Source: UBA8828 sp964510855 (GTDB lineage: Bacteria; Verrucomicrobiota; Verrucomicrobiia; Opitutales; UBA953). Taken from it: DNA of 64,000 nt. Every line of letters starts with the position of its first letter. Position 1 is the stretch's first letter. Made by a program: the position numbers and the translations under genes. The DNA lies in NCBI GenBank assembly GCA_964510855.1, contig CAZEDB010000002.1:1-64000 (forward strand), given 5' to 3'. Below, piece by piece: positions 33,830 to 41,243 of the stretch. A model generated the notes under the pieces. That model was given only the letters and a program-made list of their open reading frames with translations, searched no databases and had not been told where the DNA came from.

Positions 33830-36514
33830 ATGCCTGCTGCCGACGCACGTGCTGAGTCCGAGTTACGCTCGGCGGCCTTACGCCATGGTATGGTCGGTGA
33901 GGCGACGCTGGCGGCTGATTTTCTGCAACGTGCTAAGGCTTACTTAGTTGAGGTACGCCAGTGCCAACTTCAGTATCATCGTGAAGGGGGAGGTGGGGAG
34001 GTAACGGCCTCGATTCGTTCCCGGGGTATCGATTTGCTGCTAGACGCTCTGTATCGTCGTGCCGAGGGCGAGCTGGCAGGTTTGACCCTTTTAGCCTTAG
34101 GGGGTTATGGTCGCGAGGCACTTTGTCCGCACAGTGACATCGATCTTCTTATGGTCGTCACTGGAGATGGGGTGGCGGGCCGAAAAGCGGCCGAGGCGAT
34201 TTTGTATCCGTTATGGGATTTAGGTTTTAAGATGGGTCATGCCGTACGGACCCCAGATGAAATCCTCAGCTTAGATTTAGCTGATTTGCATTCCTGGGTC
34301 GCCCTTTTAGACCGCCGACTCATTTGCGGTCCAATCTTAGGTTTGAGTGCGGTTGACGCCGCCCTTGCTAAGCGCGAAGCAAACGAAGGGGGTGAACCTT
34401 TGCTTCGTCAGTTGGTAGAGGCCCAGCGCGCCCGTCGTGCCAAGATGGGGGGAAGCCCCTTTCTGCAAGAGCCCGATTTAAAGCAAGGCGTGGGCGCTCT
34501 ACGTGACTTGCAATCTATTCGTTGGTTAAGTCGGCTCGCACGCCGGACAGCTTCACCCGCCGATGCTGGGCTGCTGCCACCCGAGGATGCTCGACGGCTT
34601 GATGAGGCTTTGAGTTTTATGCTCCGGGTGCGCTGTGAGCTTCACTTTCAATCGCCACGCCCCTCTGAAATTATATCATTAGAACGACAAGCAAGTGTCA
34701 GTTCGGCTCTAGGTCATGTTGGCACCGTAGGTGAGCGAATTACGGGTTTAATGGGAATCTACTTTAGCCATGCTGACCATATCCAACGTTGTGCGAAGTT
34801 AATTGAGGGCCAGGTTCTGGGAGATTCTGAGCCCGAAGGCGAAGGGCCTGAATGCCGCCATGATGGCTTTAGCTACCGTGAGCATGGGGTTGCCCGGGCA
34901 GAGCACCCCCTTGTTTTCGAACAAGACCCCCTGCGGTTGATTCGACTTTTTCGCCTTTGCCAAATTCATCATTTGGTTCCGGATCGAACCACTTCGTTGC
35001 TGGTTCGAGACCGTGCCGCGCTGCTTACCCCTGAGTTAGCACTAAGTGCTGAAGCTCAATCTTTATTTAAAGAAATTTTAGGGGAGGCGGGTCGGGTGCA
35101 CCCTGCGGTGGAGGCCTTACGCGAACATGGGCTTCTCAGTCGTCTGCTGCCTGAATTCGCCGGCCTGCATTGCTTGGTGCAACTGGAGTTTTATCACCGT
35201 TGGACGGCTGATATCCACACTCTGAGATGCCTGCAAGAGCTTGACCAAGTATTCCTAGCTACCGAAGGAGATGCTTTCTATCATCAGCAGGTACTTAGGT
35301 CGACGCGTGATCCTAAGCTACTTGCTATCACTCTACTCCTGCACGACATTGGCAAGGCGGGCGGGATTCACGGTCATGCGGAGCGTGGGGCAGCTTTGGC
35401 TGAACCTATTTTAACCCGGCTTGGCTACAACGCCGATAGCCGTCGTTTGGTAGAGGCTGTGATTCGTCACCACTTAGTGATGGGGATTTATTGGCAACGC
35501 CATGACATTGATGATCCAGCTAATATTGCCCGATTCGCCGAAACCGTTGGTGACCGCGATATTCTTCGTCACTTGTTTGTGCACACCCGTTGTGATGCAC
35601 GTGCGACCTCACCAGGTTTGTGGACAGACGGGAAGGGCGAACAACACAACCGTCTCTTACGTCTGACGCTGGATTGGTTAGAGCGAGGTGGACAAAGTCC
35701 TGAGGCTACGGCACGCCTCACCCAACTGCGTACAAGTGTCGAAGCCCTCTTAAAAGGCGATGTACCTGCGCATGAGATTGAGGCCCATTTTACCCATCTT
35801 CCCCCAAGTTATTTTCTTCATGTGGATGCGCCAACGGTTGCGCTCCATCTCAGGGGAGTTCGGGCTCATTTGCATGCTGCGCTTGGGGACTCACCTGATG
35901 CGGCACTCATGCCCCAGGTAGCTTGGCAAAGTCACGCTCGCGGCGGCGTCGACTGCACCATCATTACCTGGGACCGTGCCGGTCTCTTTGCAAAAATTGC
36001 CGGAGCATTTGCGGTTGCAGGTATCAATATTTTATCTGCCCGGGCTTTTAGTCGGGGTGATGATATCGCTCTCGACCGTTTTAGGGTAGCTTTACCTAGC
36101 GAAGGTAGCGAGGAAGCTAAACAACGCTTTAATCAAATCCTAGCCGCCTGTTTAGTGCGACAAGAGGATTTGCAACCCCAGGTGCAAGCTGAGGAACATC
36201 GCTTAGAAAGACGATCCCCTCAGCGTCGTTCCGAGCTTGGTCAGGACCCGGTGGTACGAGCCTACCTTTCACCTGAACTGGCTAAAGTGGTGGTAGAGTT
36301 ACAAGTGCCTGACCGTCTTGGTCTCTTGTTTCATGTGGGCTGCGCCTTGCGCGATGCGGGCTATACCCTCACATTTGCTAACATTGCTACCGAGCGCGGC
36401 TACGCTCTCGATACCTTTTACTTAGTACCTGATCCTTCCCTGCGTGAGGCACCTGAAGATGTAGCTGAGCTCGAGGCGCGTGTCCGAGCCGCTGTTTTAC
36501 CCTCGCAGGCTTGA
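33830..36514 (+). CDS. glnD: PII uridylyltransferase / uridylyl-removing enzyme
   Basis: GlnD adds and removes UMP on PII proteins in response to glutamine. The 894 aa length is typical. In order: nucleotidyltransferase domain with GGYGREALCPHSDIDLL (about residue 90), a helical linker, an HD hydrolase domain with HDIGKAGGIHGHAERG (about 505), and two C-terminal ACT domains starting near residues 706 and 818 that bind glutamine. All key residues look intact. No PII gene or amtB is in the window, so the partner is elsewhere. msrA follows after 30 nt on the same strand. Confidence 0.94.
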   Translation: MPAADARAESELRSAALRHGMVGEATLAADFLQRAKAYLVEVRQCQLQYHREGGGGEVTASIRSRGIDLLLDALYRRAEGELAGLTLLALGGYGREALCPHSDIDLLMVVTGDGVAGRKAAEAILYPLWDLGFKMGHAVRTPDEILSLDLADLHSWVALLDRRLICGPILGLSAVDAALAKREANEGGEPLLRQLVEAQRARRAKMGGSPFLQEPDLKQGVGALRDLQSIRWLSRLARRTASPADAGLLPPEDARRLDEALSFMLRVRCELHFQSPRPSEIISLERQASVSSALGHVGTVGERITGLMGIYFSHADHIQRCAKLIEGQVLGDSEPEGEGPECRHDGFSYREHGVARAEHPLVFEQDPLRLIRLFRLCQIHHLVPDRTTSLLVRDRAALLTPELALSAEAQSLFKEILGEAGRVHPAVEALREHGLLSRLLPEFAGLHCLVQLEFYHRWTADIHTLRCLQELDQVFLATEGDAFYHQQVLRSTRDPKLLAITLLLHDIGKAGGIHGHAERGAALAEPILTRLGYNADSRRLVEAVIRHHLVMGIYWQRHDIDDPANIARFAETVGDRDILRHLFVHTRCDARATSPGLWTDGKGEQHNRLLRLTLDWLERGGQSPEATARLTQLRTSVEALLKGDVPAHEIEAHFTHLPPSYFLHVDAPTVALHLRGVRAHLHAALGDSPDAALMPQVAWQSHARGGVDCTIITWDRAGLFAKIAGAFAVAGINILSARAFSRGDDIALDRFRVALPSEGSEEAKQRFNQILAACLVRQEDLQPQVQAEEHRLERRSPQRRSELGQDPVVRAYLSPELAKVVVELQVPDRLGLLFHVGCALRDAGYTLTFANIATERGYALDTFYLVPDPSLREAPEDVAELEARVRAAVLPSQA

Positions 36515-36544
36515 TTCTGTGACGAGGCTGAGCAAACTTAGACC

Positions 36545-37114
36545 ATGAAGCTTGTGCTACTAACAGGGCTCGCCCTGCTGATGGGCTGTCGACCCGCTTC
36601 TTCACCCTCTATGAATGCTCCCTCTTCGCCCTCTCCCAATTTATCTAAGGCAACTTTTGGTGCAGGTTGCTTTTGGGGGGTAGAACATGTCTATCGGCAA
36701 ATTCCTGGCGTGGTCGATGCGGTTTCTGGCTACGCAGGTGGCACAACTCAGCAGCCTACCTATAGAGAAATTTGTACTGGCACAACCGGGCATGCTGAAG
36801 TGGTTGAGGTTTCCTATGATCCCGCACGCGTAAGTTTTGCTCGTCTTGCTGAGGTCTTTTTCAAGATGCACGACCCCACCACGCTTAACCGTCAAGGTCC
36901 TGATGTGGGAACCCAGTATCGTTCCGTTATTTTCTATCACGATGCCGCGCAACGCGAGGCGGCTGAGCAAGCTAAGGCAGCCGCGCAGCCACGTTTCTCC
37001 CGACCGATTGTTACAGTGATTGAACCGGCTCCTACCTTTTGGCGTGCAGAAGAGTATCATCAGCGTTACGTCGAGCGCACGGGTCAGCCCTCCTGCCATA
37101 TTCTTCGCGAGTAA
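36545..37114 (+). CDS. msrA: Peptide methionine (S)-S-oxide reductase, exported lipoprotein form
   Basis: MsrA repairs oxidised methionine. The 189 aa protein has the active-site motif GCFWG (Cys at about 42) and the YHQRYVERTGQP-type C-terminus, but begins with a signal peptide and lipobox (LLMGC, Cys 15), which points to a membrane-anchored periplasmic enzyme. Most MsrA proteins are cytosolic, so the export signal is notable. Its stop shares a base with the rarA start (TAATG), which is the last codon of a plausible operon after glnD. Confidence 0.93.
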   Translation: MKLVLLTGLALLMGCRPASSPSMNAPSSPSPNLSKATFGAGCFWGVEHVYRQIPGVVDAVSGYAGGTTQQPTYREICTGTTGHAEVVEVSYDPARVSFARLAEVFFKMHDPTTLNRQGPDVGTQYRSVIFYHDAAQREAAEQAKAAAQPRFSRPIVTVIEPAPTFWRAEEYHQRYVERTGQPSCHILRE

Positions 37115-38457
37115 TGTCCGGTTTGCCTTCACGACAAGGGGGTCTTCCCGGCATCGAGGGAGACGCTGACTTGCCCCCCGTCCGTCGCCCCCTCGCTGCG
37201 CGGATGCGCCCCAGGTGCTTAGCGGAAATGGTCGGTCACCAAGCGCTCTTGGGCACGAACGCTTTGTTACCGCGCTTAATTAAAGCTAATAACTTTGGCT
37301 CTTTAATCCTTTATGGCCCGCCTGGGTGTGGTAAAACCAGCCTCGCTGAGGTCATTGCTCTAGAAACAGACTGTGAGTCGGTACGAGTTAATGCCGTGCT
37401 CTCGGGAGCCGCCGAGTTGAAGGAAATTTTAAGCCAGGCACGCGTCCCCTCCCGCCGACCTACCTTACTCATCATTGATGAGATTCATCGCTTCAATAAA
37501 TCGCAGCAGGATTTATTACTCCCCGATGTCGAGTCGGGTGCGATTCGACTCATCGGTTGTACCACGCATAATCCTGGCTTACATGTGATTCCGGCTCTTT
37601 TGAGTCGTAGTCATCTCTTCAGGCTCGACCCCTTAAGGCCAGAGGAGATTGCCAAGTTTCTCGAGGTCGCGCTCAGTGATACCGAACGTGGGCTTGGTCG
37701 TATTCAAGTGAAGGCCGAAGCGGGGATTTTTGGTCAAATCGCAGAGCTGGCAGAAGGGGATTTGCGACGAGCCCTGAATGCCTTAGAGACCTTGGCGTTA
37801 GCCACACCCATGGGCGGCGCCATTGATAGCGCAGCGCTTCTAGCCTTCACCGCCGAACGTCGCCTACGCTTTGATGCTCACGGAGATGATCATTACGATA
37901 CGGCTTCGGCCTTGATTAAATCGGTGCGAGGCGGTGATCCAGATGCAGCGCTCTATTGGCTTACCTTGTTACTTTCTGCCGGCGAAGACCCTCGTTTTAT
38001 TGCTCGCCGACTGGTGATTGCAGCCTCTGAGGATATTGGGCTAGCGGATTCTCGCGGACTCGGCGTAGCCACAGCTGCCTTTCACGCCGTCGAGCTAGTT
38101 GGCTTACCCGAGGCTGAGTTTGCCTTAGCCCATGCGACATTGTTTCTCACGCTCGCCCCTAAAAGCGCGAGCATCACCGCAGCACTGGCGCGCGCTAAGG
38201 CCGCAGTAAGTTCCCAGCCACGCCAAGAGGTCCCGCTTCATCTTAAAGACAGCCATACCGTAGTCGCCCGTCAACTGGGGCAGGGTGGGGGCTACCTTTA
38301 CAGTCACGATTTCGTAGAGGCTATTTCAGGGCAGTCTTACTTGAATCAACCCTTAACCTTATTCATACCCGGCGATGCCGGAGTTGAACCTCAACTAGCG
38401 GAACGCCTTGTTCGTTGGCGTCAGCTCCGTGAGCATCCGCTCCGCCGCCCGCAATGA
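37114..38457 (+). CDS. rarA: Replication-associated recombination protein A
   Basis: RarA (MgsA) is an AAA+ ATPase of the clamp-loader type that works at stalled forks and gaps. The 447 aa protein has Walker A GPPGCGKTS, Walker B LLIIDEIHRF, the sensor region IGCTTHNPG and the C-terminal MgsA domain with the ASEDIGLADS block. The longer open frame from 37039 would overlap msrA, so I prefer the ATG at 37114, which makes TAATG with the msrA stop. Its own stop overlaps the dus start as ATGA. Confidence 0.93.
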   Translation: MSGLPSRQGGLPGIEGDADLPPVRRPLAARMRPRCLAEMVGHQALLGTNALLPRLIKANNFGSLILYGPPGCGKTSLAEVIALETDCESVRVNAVLSGAAELKEILSQARVPSRRPTLLIIDEIHRFNKSQQDLLLPDVESGAIRLIGCTTHNPGLHVIPALLSRSHLFRLDPLRPEEIAKFLEVALSDTERGLGRIQVKAEAGIFGQIAELAEGDLRRALNALETLALATPMGGAIDSAALLAFTAERRLRFDAHGDDHYDTASALIKSVRGGDPDAALYWLTLLLSAGEDPRFIARRLVIAASEDIGLADSRGLGVATAAFHAVELVGLPEAEFALAHATLFLTLAPKSASITAALARAKAAVSSQPRQEVPLHLKDSHTVVARQLGQGGGYLYSHDFVEAISGQSYLNQPLTLFIPGDAGVEPQLAERLVRWRQLREHPLRRPQ

Positions 38458-39461
38458 AGGCTATCACCACCTCACGTTTGCCTTGGTTCGGTAAAGGTAA
38501 AACGCCCCTCTACTTAGCACCCATGGCTCGGCACACCGACCATGCCTTTCGCGGTCTTTGTAAGGAGTTCGGAGCCGAAGTTATGGTGACCGAATTTGTC
38601 CAATCGGAGGCGCTCATTCGCGATAATGCTAAGGCCTGGGAGATGGTCGATTTTTCTGAAGCGCAACGTCCTATGGGAGTGCAGATTTTCGGCGCTACGC
38701 CGGCTTCGATGGCTCGGGCCGCACGCATGATTGCCGATCGCTTAAGGCCTGATTTTCTTGATCTAAATTTTGGCTGTCCAGCGCACAAGGTGATTGAGCA
38801 AAACGCGGGCTCAGGTTTGCTGCGCTGCCCCCCGCTTCTCTATGAAATTGTCGCTGCGGTTCGTCAGGCTATTCCCGACATTCCCTTAACCGCAAAGATG
38901 CGACTGGGATGGGATGCTGCCAGTATCGTGGCTCCTGAAGTGGCAGCGCGTCTTGAAGCTTTGGGGGTAGAAGCGCTTGCGGTCCATGGTCGAACCCGTG
39001 AGCAGGGCTACTCCGGTGCAGCCGATTGGAACCGCATCGCTGAAGTTGTCGCTGCTGTCAGCATTCCCGTGATTGGTAACGGTGATCTGCGCGAAGGTCC
39101 CGAGGCAGTCGCCCGTCTTAAGTCCAGTGGGGTTTCCGGTCTTATGGTCGGAAGGGCAGCCTTGAGTTCACCTTGGGTTTTCAGGGAGTTGAGAGCCGCC
39201 CTTGATGACCAACCTCAACCCGAACCGGTTGATCCCGTCTTGCGTTGGCAAACCTTGGTTCGACTAGCGGAGCTGACCCAGACCCGGGCTTCTAGCCATT
39301 TGGGCGAGCGCAAGGTCAGTTGGATGGTGGCAAAACTCCTGCCTTTAACCCAAGGTTTACCTCATTGCCGTAAGGTTCGGAGTGCCCTCCAACAATGTGA
39401 GAATATGGCCGACTTACGTCGCTTAGCCGCGGAGCATTGTCCTGAGTCGTTAGTTACATAA
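38454..39461 (+). CDS. tRNA-dihydrouridine synthase
   Basis: This FMN-dependent enzyme reduces uridines in the D loop of tRNA. The 335 aa length suits DusB-like members. The TIM-barrel start YLAPMARHTDHAFR, the catalytic LNFGCPAHKVIEQNAGSGLL with its Cys, and the phosphate-binding VIGNGDLREGPEAV and GLMVGRAAL are all present. It could be DusB or a relative; I cannot tell which uridines are modified. The start overlaps the rarA stop as ATGA. After its stop comes the AT-rich dnaA upstream region. Confidence 0.9.
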   Translation: MKAITTSRLPWFGKGKTPLYLAPMARHTDHAFRGLCKEFGAEVMVTEFVQSEALIRDNAKAWEMVDFSEAQRPMGVQIFGATPASMARAARMIADRLRPDFLDLNFGCPAHKVIEQNAGSGLLRCPPLLYEIVAAVRQAIPDIPLTAKMRLGWDAASIVAPEVAARLEALGVEALAVHGRTREQGYSGAADWNRIAEVVAAVSIPVIGNGDLREGPEAVARLKSSGVSGLMVGRAALSSPWVFRELRAALDDQPQPEPVDPVLRWQTLVRLAELTQTRASSHLGERKVSWMVAKLLPLTQGLPHCRKVRSALQQCENMADLRRLAAEHCPESLVT

Positions 39462-39508
39462 GATATTGAATATCAACATATAATGATTATTAACGGGTCC
39501 CGGCTGTC

Positions 39509-39533
39509 TTATACACGGTGGAACTGTGAATAA
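39509..39533. promoter_or_regulatory. Pair of DnaA boxes
   Basis: TTATACACG (39509-39517, one mismatch to TTATNCACA) on the plus strand and TGTGAATAA (39525-39533, exact TTATTCACA on the minus strand) face each other 7 nt apart. Close opposed boxes are common at origins and in dnaA autoregulation. Confidence 0.6.
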
Positions 39534-39593
39534 CCTGTGCAGGGTAGTCGCTTGAGGGGTTTTACCCTAGGAAAGACGATGCCTTTATGAATT

Positions 39594-39632
39594 AGGTCTT
39601 TCCAGACCTTGTTCGGGTCGTAAGTTCGACCC
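39594..39632. repeat. Two tandem short hairpins upstream of dnaA
   Basis: AGGTCT-ttcc-AGACCT (39594-39609) and GGGTCG-taagtt-CGACCC (39615-39632) are perfect 6-bp stems lying in a row between the DnaA boxes. They lack T-runs, so they are not intrinsic terminators. They may be structural parts of the origin, protein sites or a dnaA leader structure. Confidence 0.45.
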
Positions 39633-39767
39633 TCCCCCAGTCAACCTAGGAGTGTGTTTAGATGCTCCTTCGCCTGTTTCATTCACCTCCTAAAAAAACT
39701 TTTTAACCCTCTTTTTTTTCAAGCCCACGCCTCACACGCCTCCCGGTCCTAGGGTCCCGGACGCCTC

Positions 39768-39776
39768 TGTGAATAA
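39768..39776 (-). promoter_or_regulatory. DnaA box next to dnaA start
   Basis: TGTGAATAA at 39768-39776 (TTATTCACA on the minus strand) matches the DnaA consensus exactly and is the same as the copy at 39525. It lies 14 nt before the dnaA ATG, so it could let DnaA repress its own gene. Confidence 0.6.
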
Positions 39777-39790
39777 CTGGCACGACTTCA

Positions 39791-41146
39791 ATGACCACGC
39801 TTTCCACTCACACCCATCTTTGGGACTCAGTTAAGGCTGAGCTTCGACAAACCATCTCCGCCGGAGACTTTGATAGCTGGTTTGCGAACATCCAGCCCTT
39901 AAGCCTCAATGGCGATTTGCTGATTTTACAGGCACCCTCGGTGCTCGCTGAAGCTTGGGTTAATAGCAATTTCGGCGATTTGTTACGCCGACAAGTCACT
40001 TTAGTTGCTGGTCGTAGTATGGATTACCGTCTTACGGCAGCCGATCGTGAAGTTATCACGCCCGTGTCACCGGCGCCAACTGTCCGCTCGCGCACAACTG
40101 CACCCAAGCCGCCTGCGATCAAGGCCACCAATAATTTTGATAATTTCATCGTCGGTACAGAAAACGAAATGGCTCACGGTGCTTCCCTCGCGGTAGCCAA
40201 AGAGCCAGGTCATAACTATAACCCGCTCTTTATTTACGGTCCTACCGGTTTGGGTAAGACCCACTTGATGCACGCGATTGCCCATAGCCTCTTCGCACGC
40301 AATCCCCAGGCACGGATTGCTTACATCACTTCCGAGACCTTCACCAACGAGTTTATTCAAGCCCTGCAAACGAACAGCGTTGCTCAATTCCGACGTCGTT
40401 ACCGCGAACTCGATTTACTGCTGATTGATGATATCCAATTCTTGGCAGGTAAAGAGTCTACCCAAGAGGAGTTTTTCCACACCTTTAACGAGTTACATAA
40501 CAGCCATAAGCAAGTAGTCCTGACGGGTGACCGTCCGGCTAACGAGATTGCTCGCCTTCAGGAGCGCCTCGTCTCGCGTTTCCAGTGGGGCATGGTGGCC
40601 TCGATTTCTGCACCAGGCTTAGAAACCCGTATCGCCATTCTTCGCCGCAAGGCACAAGATCGTGGCCTTGATTTGGCGCCCGAGATTGCTGAATTCATCG
40701 GCAGCCGAATTGCCCGGAATGTACGTAACCTCGAAGGTGCCGTGACCCGAATTGAGGGCTACCTCAAGATGTCCCCTGTCCGTCGCGTTCTCGACATCCA
40801 GGCCGTCGAACGTCTTTTACACGATATCTTAGTCGAAGAATCGAGCCACACCCTGACCGTGGAAGTGATTCAACGTAATGTTGCTGAGCACTACCGCATT
40901 CAGATGTCGGATATGACTTCTAAGCGCCGGATGCAGAACATCGCCTTCCCGCGCCAAGTCGCCATGTACCTTTGCACGCAGTTAACGGGGCTTTCCTTAG
41001 TGGCGATTGGACAAAACTTTGGGGGTCGCGACCATGGTACCGTCATCCATGCCCGTAAGACGGTAGGTAACCAATGCGAAGTGGACGCTAATGTCCGGCG
41101 TTCGGTTGAGTTCCTGAAATCACAACTTTCGTCCAACCGCGGTTAA
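39791..41146 (+). CDS. dnaA: Chromosomal replication initiator protein DnaA
   Basis: DnaA binds origin boxes and melts the origin. The 451 aa protein has the N-terminal DnaB-contact domain, a Pro/Thr-rich linker (about residues 90-115), the AAA+ domain with Walker A GPTGLGKTH and Walker B LLLIDDIQFL, and the C-terminal box-binding domain ending in the signature GGRDHGTVIHA. It is preceded by DnaA boxes and followed by a strong terminator, so it seems to be transcribed alone; dnaN and recF are not adjacent. All functional motifs are intact. Confidence 0.97.
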   Translation: MTTLSTHTHLWDSVKAELRQTISAGDFDSWFANIQPLSLNGDLLILQAPSVLAEAWVNSNFGDLLRRQVTLVAGRSMDYRLTAADREVITPVSPAPTVRSRTTAPKPPAIKATNNFDNFIVGTENEMAHGASLAVAKEPGHNYNPLFIYGPTGLGKTHLMHAIAHSLFARNPQARIAYITSETFTNEFIQALQTNSVAQFRRRYRELDLLLIDDIQFLAGKESTQEEFFHTFNELHNSHKQVVLTGDRPANEIARLQERLVSRFQWGMVASISAPGLETRIAILRRKAQDRGLDLAPEIAEFIGSRIARNVRNLEGAVTRIEGYLKMSPVRRVLDIQAVERLLHDILVEESSHTLTVEVIQRNVAEHYRIQMSDMTSKRRMQNIAFPRQVAMYLCTQLTGLSLVAIGQNFGGRDHGTVIHARKTVGNQCEVDANVRRSVEFLKSQLSSNRG

Positions 41147-41172
41147 CCTCGGGGTTCGGCGTTTAGGGATCC

Positions 41173-41204
41173 GGAGCTCCGCCAAGTGGCGGGGCTCCTT
41201 TTTT
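41173..41204 (+). terminator. Intrinsic terminator after dnaA
   Basis: GGAGCTCCGCC (41173-41183) pairs with GGCGGGGCTCC (41188-41198) in an 11-bp stem with one G-T pair and the loop AAGT, followed directly by six T. It should end dnaA transcription. The minus-strand GH2 gene ends at 41244, so the two genes converge. Confidence 0.92.
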
Positions 41205-41243
41205 GTTAGGGTTCCTAAACCTACCCCAATCCCGCACCCACGC

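Larger units (their letters stand above)
39462..39790. other. Candidate replication origin (oriC) / dnaA control region
   Basis: This 329-nt gap is the longest non-coding stretch in the window. It begins with an AT-rich block holding the perfect palindrome GATATT-G-AATATC (39462-39474) and a TATAAT hexamer (39479-39484). Two sites match the DnaA-box consensus and one is close to it. A second AT-rich tract with A and T runs lies at 39691-39719. Location directly before dnaA, AT-rich tracts and boxes are the standard signs of an origin. The alternative is a dnaA promoter region with autoregulatory boxes only. Confidence 0.55.

Noticed and set aside
33756..33848. Longer start for the DedA gene
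   Set aside because: It overlaps glnD and adds 31 residues before the conserved family start.
39600..39640. Sequence near dnaA resembling a tRNA variable loop and T-arm (GGGTCG...GTTCGACC)
   Set aside because: Stem pairing fails for a T-arm and no D-arm, anticodon arm or acceptor stem fits; it is better explained as two plain hairpins.
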